Virus record (IMG/VR): IMGVR_UViG_3300009181_000078
Location: 1-63,209 of that record
Source: a virus
Direction: 5' to 3' (one strand)
Length of the DNA stretch: 63,209 nt
The first letter of the stretch is position 1; each line of letters starts with the position of its first letter. The notes under the pieces were generated by a model. That model made no database searches, was not told where the DNA came from, and worked only from the letters and a program-made list of their open reading frames with translations. Below are positions 39,801 to 49,380 of the stretch, piece by piece. The translations under genes and the position numbers were made by a program.

Positions 39801-42800
39801 CTTCTTTCTCATCAATAACCTTTTCTTCAACCATCTTATCAATGGTCTCAGCGTATTTTAAATTCCCTTCATCGTCAAATACTTTGTTTTCAAACTCATT
39901 AAATCTGTCAGCTAACTCATTTGCTACTGATTGCTCCTCATCTATCCCCTTAAGGATTGAGTCAACATCTTTAGTTACACTTGATTTTTCTTCAAGAGTA
40001 AGTACCGCCTTCCTTTCGCCAAACATATTAACCAACTCTAAATATCTATCAAAAGAAACGTCAGGAATAAGTGTTGGGTTAATAGAGAATAGTCTCTGTA
40101 ATGATAAGTTTAAACCATCGGCAATGCCAATCTTTGTAGCAATGTTGCTTTTTGCAGTTTTTAATTTGTTTTTAGCTTCTTGAATTTTACCTGCATATTC
40201 AGCATTAGCAAAAACTTTAGACATATAATCTACAAAGTTTGATACTGAAACCTCGTTTAGCATATTTACTTTACCAAATCTTGCTACAACGTTGGCAGCT
40301 TGGTTAACTGTAATCTTTCCGGATTTAGCCAACTCTTTAATTTCATTAGCCAAATCTTGGGCAGCATTTCTTGACAAGTCTCTTATCTGCTTGATGACTT
40401 GTAACTTTTCTTGTCTTGAGATATTGGTAATGTCTTTTAAAGCACCTAATACACGACCCATTGAGACAGCACGTCTTATTGGAGCCTGCATTTTATTTCT
40501 ACCCTCACGCTCCATAATCTTCTTCTGAGCATCATTGGCGTTGTCGTAAGCCTCTGAATTACGAATATACGTATCTACATTTCTTACAATCTTAGCGTCT
40601 TCAATATTTCTTGATTTTTGACGAGTAATTAAATCATCAACCTTACCCATCAAAGTATCGTATTCTTTTTGAATAGGAGCAATCTGAGATATAGCATTCA
40701 TCCCTTCAACCACATCTTTTTGGTTAACATTGTTGTCTGCAGATACTCTTTTAATAGCTTCTTGTAATGACACACCTGCATCTACTAAAACCTTAATTGC
40801 TTTAATGATGGTCTTCATTACAGGCAAAGCTATGTTCACACCAAGGTTTTCTTTCTCAAACTTGTTGATGTCTTTGATAACTTGGTCAAGGCTGTTTGAG
40901 ATTTTCTTTAATGTAGTATTATCTTGAGGGTCCAATGCAAGCAAGTCTTCTACTGTTTCTGTAATTCTTTTAGTTTCTTTTTTAGCTTCTTTTTTAGATT
41001 TTTTTTGAGCAGCTTTTTCTGCAGCTTTAGCTTTTGCTTTAGCTTCCTTATTAAATTCCTTTTCTTTAATTTTATTATATTTATCAGCAAGTGCTTGTTT
41101 AGCTTCACCTAATGTATCAAATCCCTCAAATTCATTGCCATCAATATCTTCTATATTAAATGAGAATATCTTATCCTCATCTGTTATTTTAGTTATGGTT
41201 CCAATAGCATCTTCATCTGCATTAGTTGCCTCTACTGTTATTGATGATAAATATGGAGTTATTCTTCCACTATCAGATTCTCTTTCATCCTCTTCGTAAG
41301 TTAGTGCGTTATCTCTTGTGAAAGTAGGAGTTTTCACATCTTTAATAGTTATAGGCTCAAATACTTCTTCTTCAATTACAGGTGCAACTTGTTGTGTATT
41401 ATCTCTTTGTTGTAATCCCTCAGGACGCATAGTAATATCTCCTCTATTCTCTTCATCAAATTGAGAAAACTCTTCGGGTAATAATCCTATTTTTTGTTCA
41501 GCAAAAAGTCCTTCTTGATATATTTTATCTACAATATCCTTTGCACCTTTTTCATTTCCTTGCTCACGTAATTTTCTTGCCTCCTCTCTTAATTTATCAA
41601 TATTTTCATTAACACCTGAAAAGTTTACATAAGAATTTTGACCACGTGTCTCCGTAGTCATTGCTCTTCTTGCAAGAGGAGAGAACATACGTGCGTGAAT
41701 ATTCCAAGCATTCTCTTCCCCCTTAGGACCAAATGAATTACCTAACTCTGCGTGACCATAAAAATCGTGAATAGCACGAAACACATCGTTAACTAATAAT
41801 GTATTTCCTTTAGCATCTTTGAACCCTGAATCTCTAAGTAAAGGATTTTTTTGTCTTTGTTTTTCAGTTATAGGATTAGCACCAAATCCTGCTTCAGTAG
41901 AAAATATTTTTATACGATTGTTGTTTCTTAAGTCATCAATCATCTCCTGAGAGTTATTGTATGGCTCTTCGTTATCTATTTCTATCTCAAATCCTGAGTC
42001 AACAAAGTCTTTATATTGGTCTAATGTTTCTTTAGCCATTGCATCGTAAGCTGCACGAACCTCAGGATTAGTTGGGTCGTCCTTCATTGATGCATAAGCA
42101 TCAGCTATTCGCTTGGCTCTTGTTTCATCAAGGGTTCTTGTTCCGGCAAAACTTGGTCTTTCGGTACCGAAAACTCTTTGATAATATCTATTCGCAACCT
42201 CCTTAGCTTTCGTGAGTGGCTTATTAAAGAGTCTGTTTCCTGCGATAGGTCCGGGTTTTGTTGTTGTTGATTGTCCATTTTCTTGAGTTTGATTTATTGT
42301 TTCTTGCGTCCCTTGAGGAGTGATTGTTTCTTGGGTCCCTGTGGCAACGACTTGAGGTTGGGCGTTTCCTTCGACCACTTCTTGCAATCCCAATTGGGGT
42401 TGTTGGCTGCGTAGCAAGCCTTCATTTGTGCTTTGTTTTTGAATGGCATCTTGTTCGGTTTTTAAAGTTTCTAATTCTGTTTGTAGTTTTTTTCTTTCAG
42501 TATCCTCTATAGTAACAGTATTTTCAGGAGCCAATGTAGTCTCTAACTCAGCAATTCTATCTGTTCTTTTTGCAGTAACCTCAGGAGCCTCCGCTTCAAC
42601 AGTTGCAACTTTTGCTTCCTCTTGAATTTGATTCTCTTGAATATCTTTTATTTGGGTTCTAATAGCAGCAGCTTTATCCTTGCCTGTTTGCGTCTTATTT
42701 CCTTCTAATTTTTGTAAATCTTTTTCTAAATCAGTAATAGCATTAAGACTTGGCTCATTCAAATCAGGGTTAGCTTTTCTAACATCTTCTTTGATTGAAT

Positions 42801-44196
42801 GGGTTACAATCTTGTCTTGTATTTTAAATGCTCTTCCTTCGTAATCATTTTTAATGTCAATCTTAGTCTGTGCTAATTCAGCAGGAGTCATTGTATTAAT
42901 TAACTTATCTACTTGAGCCGCAGAAACTTTCTCTCCATTAACGTGAAAAGATGGTTTATTTAATCTTGCTTGAATTGTAGACCTGATACCACCCGGTAAT
43001 TCTGCAATACCTTCTAATGCAATTTCAGATACATCTTGTTTTTGACCTGCAGCAACTCTACCCAAAGACTCTCCTGCCATACCTCCTGCTGCTTCGACAC
43101 CTGCACCTGCCGCAGTAGCCTTTACTATTGCACCTCTTGTTACAGCACCAACAGCAGATTTTTCTGCAGACTTTGTAAGTATTTTTGCACCTACACCACT
43201 TGCAAGTTTCCCTGTGTATGCATCAATAGTTCCAATAATGGCACCTCTTGCTATTGCTTTGTTTCTAAGACTTTGTAGTTTTTCAGGATTTTCAAGAATA
43301 GCTTTGACATTTTCTTTTGTCATTTCTTTTCCTTGCAATTGGTCTTGAAGAAGTTCAGCAAAAGTAGAACCCATTTCAACCATACTACTTGCAGCACCAA
43401 ATGCATAAGGTACGGCTGCAATCGCTCCTGCTCCTGCTCCGGGAAGAGCACCTACACCACCTGCTAATGCACCTGTTGCAGCACCATATCCTGTACCTAC
43501 ACCTAAAGCTGTTGCTGCTGCTGTTAAAGCGTGTGTATTGGTAGCCATACCAACTAATGAACTTGCTATAATTTCAGGAGCAATTGTTGGATTTTTTACT
43601 AATCCTTTTATAACTCCCCAAATTCCTTTGCCTTCTTGCTCATAAGTTTTTTGGTAATCTTGCATTTCTGCAGATGGTCCTAATTTTTGAGCACTTGATT
43701 GAGCATCTATAAATTTTTGTATTTGTTCAGGAGTAGCTTTTGTTCCTTTTAATAACAACTTATCTGCATCCTCTGCTGCCGTTCCATTCCTATATCCTGC
43801 AGCAACACTGCGAGCCATATCATCTACAAAATCACCCATTCCAATAGGAACATATTTATCCATTCCTCTTAAAAAATCTCCAAATCCTCCTTCAAAATAA
43901 TCCTTTTCTTCAGGTTGTTGTGAAACCAAAGAACCACTTGCCGAAGGAGATACCGTAGCGACTTTTTTTTTAGAAATATCTTGTTGTCCACTAACTCCAA
44001 ATTCAGGAAATTTTGAAAACAACTCATCTTCATTAGCATACTTACCACTGTTTGAGGTAGCTACAAAATCTTTCAATGCGTTAATATTATATCCTTGTAA
44101 TTCAGGGAATTTGGATATTAAAGTAGCTTCATCAGGATACTTCCCACTATTAGCAGTAGCTACAAAATCTTTTAACGCTTGTTTTAAATCCGGCAT
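36814..44196 (-). CDS. Giant internal virion/ejection protein, 2460 aa
   Basis: The N-terminus has two tandem copies of LKDFVATxNSGKY...SKFPE (about 1-68). Residues about 185-275 are Ala/Gly-rich and membrane-like. Residues about 690-870 form a conserved-looking domain with AIHDFYGHAELG, GPKGEENAWNIHARMF and TTETRGQN motifs, whose His residues could be catalytic. Long helical and coiled-coil regions follow, ending in a GGFG-rich tail. Size and position before the ejection-type genes fit a polyvalent internal protein injected with the DNA. Confidence 0.75.
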   Translation of the reverse strand: MPDLKQALKDFVATANSGKYPDEATLISKFPELQGYNINALKDFVATSNSGKYANEDELFSKFPEFGVSGQQDISKKKVATVSPSASGSLVSQQPEEKDYFEGGFGDFLRGMDKYVPIGMGDFVDDMARSVAAGYRNGTAAEDADKLLLKGTKATPEQIQKFIDAQSSAQKLGPSAEMQDYQKTYEQEGKGIWGVIKGLVKNPTIAPEIIASSLVGMATNTHALTAAATALGVGTGYGAATGALAGGVGALPGAGAGAIAAVPYAFGAASSMVEMGSTFAELLQDQLQGKEMTKENVKAILENPEKLQSLRNKAIARGAIIGTIDAYTGKLASGVGAKILTKSAEKSAVGAVTRGAIVKATAAGAGVEAAGGMAGESLGRVAAGQKQDVSEIALEGIAELPGGIRSTIQARLNKPSFHVNGEKVSAAQVDKLINTMTPAELAQTKIDIKNDYEGRAFKIQDKIVTHSIKEDVRKANPDLNEPSLNAITDLEKDLQKLEGNKTQTGKDKAAAIRTQIKDIQENQIQEEAKVATVEAEAPEVTAKRTDRIAELETTLAPENTVTIEDTERKKLQTELETLKTEQDAIQKQSTNEGLLRSQQPQLGLQEVVEGNAQPQVVATGTQETITPQGTQETINQTQENGQSTTTKPGPIAGNRLFNKPLTKAKEVANRYYQRVFGTERPSFAGTRTLDETRAKRIADAYASMKDDPTNPEVRAAYDAMAKETLDQYKDFVDSGFEIEIDNEEPYNNSQEMIDDLRNNNRIKIFSTEAGFGANPITEKQRQKNPLLRDSGFKDAKGNTLLVNDVFRAIHDFYGHAELGNSFGPKGEENAWNIHARMFSPLARRAMTTETRGQNSYVNFSGVNENIDKLREEARKLREQGNEKGAKDIVDKIYQEGLFAEQKIGLLPEEFSQFDEENRGDITMRPEGLQQRDNTQQVAPVIEEEVFEPITIKDVKTPTFTRDNALTYEEDERESDSGRITPYLSSITVEATNADEDAIGTITKITDEDKIFSFNIEDIDGNEFEGFDTLGEAKQALADKYNKIKEKEFNKEAKAKAKAAEKAAQKKSKKEAKKETKRITETVEDLLALDPQDNTTLKKISNSLDQVIKDINKFEKENLGVNIALPVMKTIIKAIKVLVDAGVSLQEAIKRVSADNNVNQKDVVEGMNAISQIAPIQKEYDTLMGKVDDLITRQKSRNIEDAKIVRNVDTYIRNSEAYDNANDAQKKIMEREGRNKMQAPIRRAVSMGRVLGALKDITNISRQEKLQVIKQIRDLSRNAAQDLANEIKELAKSGKITVNQAANVVARFGKVNMLNEVSVSNFVDYMSKVFANAEYAGKIQEAKNKLKTAKSNIATKIGIADGLNLSLQRLFSINPTLIPDVSFDRYLELVNMFGERKAVLTLEEKSSVTKDVDSILKGIDEEQSVANELADRFNEFENKVFDDEGNLKYAETIDKMVEEKVIDEKEAEIMRKYKSDIAPQVGKAKMTEQELAEEKAELLQVLDKTQFETNGLPTSDERKLANRLKDLLSTNAVEKLNNTDLKNLIKVIDNINNNYLPHYAYLMVKKLNSKNSAKTLTAAIKKAVIAPFSGLYSRVKSLLTKRGAIEEMIRRNPLFNIDQLFGDYKTKDIFNAVLNKAAEGEANFKAELKKVQNILEKAEEKVAKSFKLDPNKTLMSKFKMMTYMVQLENDSNQGSKQVNPAAEYLKATIKHIDEGKSAFGERDATMLQDILDNYKNTEGGIDNEKLYNSFNQAEKDAIKDIRSVNESLREKAEYTAAIIRGDRINPLTNYVHLNVLHELQPNDLTAGTSFVTEYNNSMRPSTKAKSLIARTGKVSPLNFDIFASAQRGAKFVLMDYNLTEPIQTARQTISETISNFEEEGRIPKEKRQIINAINSALEETTENLLTNSFVTTSLADNVADYLNKQGYRAVLAGTSRFVSELSSNIGFAVISDPKGFMAGVENRGIIMSADAPTIMENVNSKQTSRIFPTDTLSGKLIDTNILQQTSGIKGAKSKNPVKNKIQQIWNLSGKKYANSVELIADALISTPDKLIMRPMWFGSFANEFKKITGENVNFEKIAANDEKYMEQYKEAIEKAKTNADEKSVMVGATDNPFMGILKGSVKPNQSFALKTFNNFNNFMTKFLIFEYVTARTGINAAMGNGSLTKKQGAAVLGAVTTRMITYTLLTQMLGTGLMGLFFDDQEPEDEKSFMQKLGQQMASAFTSLVFGRDFGNATKAIVNIGIEDVNDKYLDFLREGDYDPYKDAIQYSIVPPEKRGKQRGLWDFFLNMGGAFGPALKSADFIVRKGLEDDKKKPDAIARQEKERNVRIPLEILGNAGFIPLYKDIRKAVMKEMYSSLEQADKNAEDKKRVKLEKLNGYENESDMKRYDPELWDKTYGPNAPDYNAEQAKKAIKKAKDSLQRAMKDEMYDYTPKSKGGFGSAGFGGTKGKSKGGFGTSKFGK

Positions 44197-44217
44197 AATT
44201 AATTTTTTTATTTTGTT

Positions 44218-46002
44218 CTACCTAACATTACCACCTACAAGTCCTCCGCCTGAGCCACCAACCGGTGCTCCATTAACTTTTATAAATTGCTCAAGGTCTG
44301 CTTTTGTAACCGCAGCTTCGTCTTTCTTCAAGTTTGCATTGTACTTAAACTTCTGACCATTTGGAGCAATGACCTCAACATCATTTCCATAAGGACTTCC
44401 TATATCAGTAACTTTAAAAGTTGGACCTAACATATTTTGTAATGATTGACTTGATGGTCCTGATTTTATACTAAACAGTTCAGGAAGTATATTTACTACA
44501 GGAGCAGCCGGTGCTTCTCCTTGTCTTACAGACTTAACAGATTTCCATTCTTCAGGTTTTAATGCACCATAAGTACCATTGCCACCACCTGCTTTAACAG
44601 CTTGTTGTCTATCTACAACACCGTGTAACTCAACTCCTTTACCTGCAAAGTCAAATAAACTAATAGGTTTGCCTGCTCCATCCAACATTGATATACTTCT
44701 ATTCTTTTTACCATCCGCATAAGAAAGTTTAACAATACCCGGAGTGCTTACATCAACACCAAGTAATCCTTGAGCCTGAGCACTTGGCGTACCTAATAAT
44801 ATATCTGCTGCCGCTTGTTTTTCAGCCGGTGTTTTACCTGTATATAATTGGTTCCAAGCACCTGCTGCTGCCATTTCATTTTTCTTATCCTGAGCACCCC
44901 TAACTTGCCATTCTTGTGGTTGAGGACCATAAGGAATAGTTCCTGTTTCTTTAATTGTTTTCTTAGAATCAATCTTAGCTAACAAAGTACTACGAACCCA
45001 ATCTCTTGCTTCTTTTTCTTGTGTTTTATAATTAGCCCCTGATTCATCTAATATAGGAAGACCCGTTGTTTTATTTATTTTTAATAATATTTTATTAGGG
45101 TCTTTATCATTCTTATCATATGTAAATGATGTAGCATCATACTTTCCTGTATTCATTGTTAATACAGAAGATACGTGATAAGGGTCTGCAAAATATCCAT
45201 CAATGGTTTGGTCTATTGCTTTATTAAATTGATTTATCTCATCTTTAAATGCAGGATTTTTAGATGCTTCTAATGCACCTATACCAACTAATTCAGTAAT
45301 AGTACCTGCCTTTGTTTTAGTTGCAATGTCATACAATGATTCAATCCTATCACCAAAATTTTTAACTGTATTATTCATAGCATCATCAACCTTGTAAGCA
45401 GGAATGTTTGCTAATATTTTCCCTTTAATAACATTAACAGGAGCCACATCATTAGTTAATTCCATAACACCTGTTGTAGCATTTGGTTTCATTATACCAA
45501 CATTAACAACTCCTGTTGCAGGGTCTATTATTGCTTTTGATTTTGAGAAATCAGCAAAGCCTTCAACTGAAGCCATATTAGCACTTGTCAATGGTTGAAA
45601 CTCTCCACTTTGAACACCTTCCATCTTTGACTTATAATTGTCTTGATACAATTTCTGTAAATCAAATAATGTACTTGTTCCATCTACATAGTTTTGTCTT
45701 CTATAAGTAAAGTCTTGCAATTTCATTTGACCTGACTTCAATAGTCTATTGTCAATCATTTGCTGCTCCATCATAGAGTGAGCATAGTCGTTGGTAAACT
45801 TATTGGCATCTTGGAATTGCCCTTGAGGAGCATTATCTAAAGTTTGTTGAAACTCTCGAGTTGCCTTATCAATTGCACTTTTCTTTTCTTCACGAATCTT
45901 TACCTCGTCTTTAAGCATATCAGATATGCCTTTACCGACTTCAGCCCAATTGACTTGGCTATTTGCGTTCCGTTCTGCGTAATTATAATATGTTCCCATC
46001 AA
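44218..46002 (-). CDS. Internal virion protein, 594 aa
   Basis: The N-terminal 130 residues are helical and Gln/Asn-rich (MMGTYYNYAERNANSQVNWAEVG...), typical of podovirus ejection proteins. The rest is mixed alpha/beta with no catalytic motif. Together with the 273-aa and 2460-aa proteins it makes a T7 gp14/gp15/gp16-like set of three. The alternative start one codon later (MGTYY) is equally possible. Confidence 0.65.
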   Translation of the reverse strand: MMGTYYNYAERNANSQVNWAEVGKGISDMLKDEVKIREEKKSAIDKATREFQQTLDNAPQGQFQDANKFTNDYAHSMMEQQMIDNRLLKSGQMKLQDFTYRRQNYVDGTSTLFDLQKLYQDNYKSKMEGVQSGEFQPLTSANMASVEGFADFSKSKAIIDPATGVVNVGIMKPNATTGVMELTNDVAPVNVIKGKILANIPAYKVDDAMNNTVKNFGDRIESLYDIATKTKAGTITELVGIGALEASKNPAFKDEINQFNKAIDQTIDGYFADPYHVSSVLTMNTGKYDATSFTYDKNDKDPNKILLKINKTTGLPILDESGANYKTQEKEARDWVRSTLLAKIDSKKTIKETGTIPYGPQPQEWQVRGAQDKKNEMAAAGAWNQLYTGKTPAEKQAAADILLGTPSAQAQGLLGVDVSTPGIVKLSYADGKKNRSISMLDGAGKPISLFDFAGKGVELHGVVDRQQAVKAGGGNGTYGALKPEEWKSVKSVRQGEAPAAPVVNILPELFSIKSGPSSQSLQNMLGPTFKVTDIGSPYGNDVEVIAPNGQKFKYNANLKKDEAAVTKADLEQFIKVNGAPVGGSGGGLVGGNVR

Positions 46003-46022
46003 CTAAATGTTTTAATTTTCTA

Positions 46023-46844
46023 CTAAAAAATACTTTTGTAAGTCGATGTTTTAAAAGGATTAAACCCATACATATCAAGACCTTGTTGTCTTAACATTCT
46101 AAGTGTATCAGGATTTTGCTTACCCATAAAATCTTGGTATTGCATTCTATTCATACTGCCAACCTTACTAAAGTCTGTTCCTCCAACTATTCCTAATCCT
46201 GCAATTTTTGCCTGAGTTTGTTCAGGAGTTAATCCATCTTGCCTTGTCGCCATACCTTCAATTCTATTAAATTGACGAGCACCTGCAGATTTTTCATACA
46301 ATGGAGCAAAACTTGCAAGTTGACTTGCCATACTTGTAACACCTTGAAATCCTTGTTGAGTAGCTTGAGCCCCTAATTCTGCTGCATTTGCCGCAGCCAA
46401 TTGAGCACCTGATACTTCTCCTAAATCTAATTGAACACCAATATCACGAAGACGACTTTGTTCATTTAATTGTTTATTTTCTAATGCAGTCATTTCCTGA
46501 CCCATTGCACTTCTAATTCCTGCTTGTCCTTCTTGTTGTGCTAATTGAACACGACCTGCTGTTGCTGCCGCTCCTCTTTCGCTTTCTACACCTGCTTGAA
46601 TAGCCTGAGCACCTTGAGAAAGTAATGCTTCTCTTTCTAATTCATAAGGTTCTTTTTTAATGCCTTGTTGAGCATAAAAATTTGTTTCTAATTTTTTTCT
46701 TGCCGCTTGCATAGCTTCGTCAGCATCACGCTCAGCTTGACGCTGTGCACTTTTTTGCTGACCTGCTTGGACAAAAGACATAGTAGTAGTGGCTGCGGTT
46801 GCTGCCAATCCTATTCCTGCTGCGATAGTTGTAAATGCTGCCAT
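46023..46844 (-). CDS. Internal virion protein with N-terminal membrane helix, 273 aa
   Basis: An N-terminal hydrophobic helix (FTTIAAGIGLAATAATTTMSFV) is followed by a long Ala/Gln/Glu coiled coil, the plan of T7 gp14-like ejection proteins that form a channel in the outer membrane. Its neighbours are the other two ejection-type proteins and a GNAT gene. Confidence 0.7.
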   Translation of the reverse strand: MAAFTTIAAGIGLAATAATTTMSFVQAGQQKSAQRQAERDADEAMQAARKKLETNFYAQQGIKKEPYELEREALLSQGAQAIQAGVESERGAAATAGRVQLAQQEGQAGIRSAMGQEMTALENKQLNEQSRLRDIGVQLDLGEVSGAQLAAANAAELGAQATQQGFQGVTSMASQLASFAPLYEKSAGARQFNRIEGMATRQDGLTPEQTQAKIAGLGIVGGTDFSKVGSMNRMQYQDFMGKQNPDTLRMLRQQGLDMYGFNPFKTSTYKSIF

Positions 46845-46845
46845 A

Positions 46846-47256
46846 TTATAATACTTTTATCATTTCACCTGTATAAGAATCACCTTTGATATAACCAAGT
46901 TGCTCATAAGTGTCCATAAGGTTTCCGTTTTTAATTAATGCGTAAACATATTTATTGCCTGCCGTTTTGCATATATCAGTCAATGCTGACACCAATAACT
47001 TAATGGCGTCTTTTCTTTGTGGTTTCTTAGTATATTCTTTGTTCGATATTATCCAATCTACCCACGCTACCTTGGAATTAGTCATATACATAAAGCCGGC
47101 ACATACAGGCATTTCCTCATCATAAATGATTATACCACCTCTACCATCACGAGGAAGAAAATCTTTTTGAGGAGGTTCCCATCCCCACTGCTTCCACCAT
47201 CCTACGAGTATCTCATCGTAATCGGTTTCGTTCAGTTCTCGTATATATAATTCCAT
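46846..47256 (-). CDS. GNAT-family acetyltransferase-like protein
   Basis: 136 aa. It has the GNAT layout: an N-terminal strand-helix (IRELNETDYDEI), central strands PVCAGFMYMTNSKVAWVDWIISN, a helix after QRKDAIKLLVSAL, and a C-terminal NLMDTYEQLGYIKG. The acetyl-CoA pyrophosphate loop is not a clear QxxGxG/A, so activity is uncertain. GNAT-like genes commonly sit beside podovirus ejection genes. Confidence 0.7.
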   Translation of the reverse strand: MELYIRELNETDYDEILVGWWKQWGWEPPQKDFLPRDGRGGIIIYDEEMPVCAGFMYMTNSKVAWVDWIISNKEYTKKPQRKDAIKLLVSALTDICKTAGNKYVYALIKNGNLMDTYEQLGYIKGDSYTGEMIKVL

Positions 47257-47263
47257 ATTCTTA

Positions 47264-47271
47264 CAAAGATA
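47264..47271 (-). promoter_or_regulatory. Possible -7 box before the GNAT gene
   Basis: The minus strand reads TATCTTTG eight bases before the ATG. A transcript starting there would be nearly leaderless. No -33 element is seen. Confidence 0.35.
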
Positions 47272-47277
47272 TTAAAT

Positions 47278-48081
47278 TTAAGGAAAACTTTTCATAACCT
47301 CTGACTGTACCGCAAACAATTCTATTTTACTATTAGACGTGTTTTCTATACTAAAAGTACAATAATGTCCTAAAACTCCGTGAGACTCAGCAACTGAATT
47401 TTTAATATATAAGAAAAACGCATCTTGAATAGGAATAACAGTTGTTCCCGGTATGGTTGTATCTATAGTTAATTGGTTTGTCCCATTAGGTAAATCTACT
47501 GTAATGGCTGTCACTTTTCCACACAATATAGGAGTGGTATAAGGAGATACGGAAAAATATAAATAGTCTCCAATGCTAATAATGTTGCCTATAGCAACTC
47601 CAATAACAAATTTAATGATATTACCACCTGTTACTTGATAGCTTTTGCCTATACCATTGACACTTCTAAGAGCAAGCTGTCCCACTGAATTATTACGCAC
47701 AAAAGCAAAATAAGCTGCTTCTTTCTTCTCAAACCAAGCCTCTTGTATAAATCCTGAGTATTGCAGGTCGGTTTCTAATGCAACACCCCACTTAGCATCT
47801 CCTTGCAGGTTAATTGTCTTGAATAATTTATTCTCAAGAGGTGCTGTATTAAATACACTTTGTAAGGTAGTAGGAGTAAACGCTCCTCCCGGATTGCCTA
47901 TTTTGGTAAACCAAGGTTTATAAAACGTATTTCTTTCAGAGTTTACGTTATGTCGATACAGGTCGCCTCCTTTAAATGTATAGAAATAGTTATTCATTCC
48001 TAACATCCAATCAGGGTAAAAAGAGTAGAAGGATACCCATCCTCCGACCATATCACTATATGTTAATGTATTATTTGGCAT
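47278..48081 (-). CDS. Virion/tail protein, 267 aa
   Basis: Beta-rich throughout, with aromatic residues in the first 60 (GGWVSFYSFYPDWMLGMNNYFYTFKGGDLYRHN). Proteins with this opening occur among the tail genes of Bacteroidota phages and are probably part of the tail hub or needle. No enzymatic motif. Confidence 0.62.
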   Translation of the reverse strand: MPNNTLTYSDMVGGWVSFYSFYPDWMLGMNNYFYTFKGGDLYRHNVNSERNTFYKPWFTKIGNPGGAFTPTTLQSVFNTAPLENKLFKTINLQGDAKWGVALETDLQYSGFIQEAWFEKKEAAYFAFVRNNSVGQLALRSVNGIGKSYQVTGGNIIKFVIGVAIGNIISIGDYLYFSVSPYTTPILCGKVTAITVDLPNGTNQLTIDTTIPGTTVIPIQDAFFLYIKNSVAESHGVLGHYCTFSIENTSNSKIELFAVQSEVMKSFP

Positions 48082-48092
48082 AATTATTTATT

Positions 48093-49361
48093 TTACACAC
48101 ATCCGCTATCGCAATGTGAGAATGTATCTAAATGTAATGTTGTTCCTAAATCTCCACTAACTACGGTATATACTGAAGTAAATAATGAAGTAGAGACGTT
48201 AGCACAAGATGCATCAACTATTATTCCTGCACAATATGCATTAGCTTTAATATCTACTCCGGCACACGCACTTGCTGTAACTTCAACATTAATGGTATCT
48301 CCTAACGAAACTGCATATGTACCATTTGCGGTAGAACTTCTGCTTTCAACAATAGAACCATTAACATACAAATCCATTGAACCTACTGAACCACCTGTTT
48401 CGCTATAAGACCAAGCCAAAGAAGCCGTTGTTGGAGGTGTTGCACAAACTCCTAAAGCTACAACTACTCCTGCTGAACTTACTTGAAACCAATCATTGCT
48501 GCCTGTAATTGACCCCGTAGCTTTATAATACCCTGCACTTAATGGCGTTGAGCCATAAGCATCAGCATATACAAAGTCATATAACCCAACTGTTCCCGGA
48601 GTACTTGCTAATGATGCATTGTAATAAGTAACAGTTTCAAACAAAGCACACGCAGCAATTGAAGATACAGCATTAACACTTGAACTAAATCCTGTAAGCA
48701 TTACAGGACAATCAACAGATATTGCCCAAGCCGTTCCGGAACAAGGTCCAACCACCTCAAAATTAATAACAGACGGAGATGCTGTAAGTTTTGGGATAAC
48801 CATTAAACAATTCCCCGGAGCAGTTGCTCCTAAGGAAACATCTCCTGCAGATACAGTAATACTTTGGGTATCACCTGTTGCAACAAAAGATGTTCCATCA
48901 TAACTAAATTCTGTTAATGTCGGATAAGTTGTTCCTGATATTCCGCAATCAGCACTTATTTGACCAACGTAAGTAAAATGCCCTGAAGTACTACTTTGAT
49001 GTAAACCATCTACAGAAGAAGTCAATTTATTATAAGTAGTGCTTCCGAGTATGGCTCTAATGCCATCAGGGACGCTATATGGGTCAAATCTAACTATAAC
49101 TGCACCAACATCAGTCCCTGTCCCTAAATCAAGCAAATAAACGCCTTGTTCTCCACTTGCTGATATACTTGTTCCACAAGGAGTCGCACAAGATGGGCAA
49201 GTTTGTTGAGGCAAAAGATTACACTCTACCTGCTCTCTAACTATACTTCCATTAGAATAAAATCCATTAGGAGCACAAGTAGTTAATGCTTCATCTGTAA
49301 ATATAGCAGTTGCTGACCCAAGAGAAGGTGCATTTAGATAGTATGATGAACTTGTTGCCAT
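48093..49361 (-). CDS. Cys-containing beta-rich tail protein, 422 aa
   Basis: A beta-sandwich-like protein with 20 or so cysteines, including QTCPSCATPC. The last 120 residues (TTASLAWSYSETGGSVGSMDLYVNGSIVES...) resemble the C-terminal part of the 1622-aa stabilisation protein (TTVQLDWNVGNQSGGALTVFNN...), so the two share a domain. Probably a tail or receptor-contact component. Confidence 0.62.
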   Translation of the reverse strand: MATSSSYYLNAPSLGSATAIFTDEALTTCAPNGFYSNGSIVREQVECNLLPQQTCPSCATPCGTSISASGEQGVYLLDLGTGTDVGAVIVRFDPYSVPDGIRAILGSTTYNKLTSSVDGLHQSSTSGHFTYVGQISADCGISGTTYPTLTEFSYDGTSFVATGDTQSITVSAGDVSLGATAPGNCLMVIPKLTASPSVINFEVVGPCSGTAWAISVDCPVMLTGFSSSVNAVSSIAACALFETVTYYNASLASTPGTVGLYDFVYADAYGSTPLSAGYYKATGSITGSNDWFQVSSAGVVVALGVCATPPTTASLAWSYSETGGSVGSMDLYVNGSIVESRSSTANGTYAVSLGDTINVEVTASACAGVDIKANAYCAGIIVDASCANVSTSLFTSVYTVVSGDLGTTLHLDTFSHCDSGCV

Positions 49362-49380
49362 TTGTTATATTTTAATTTAA

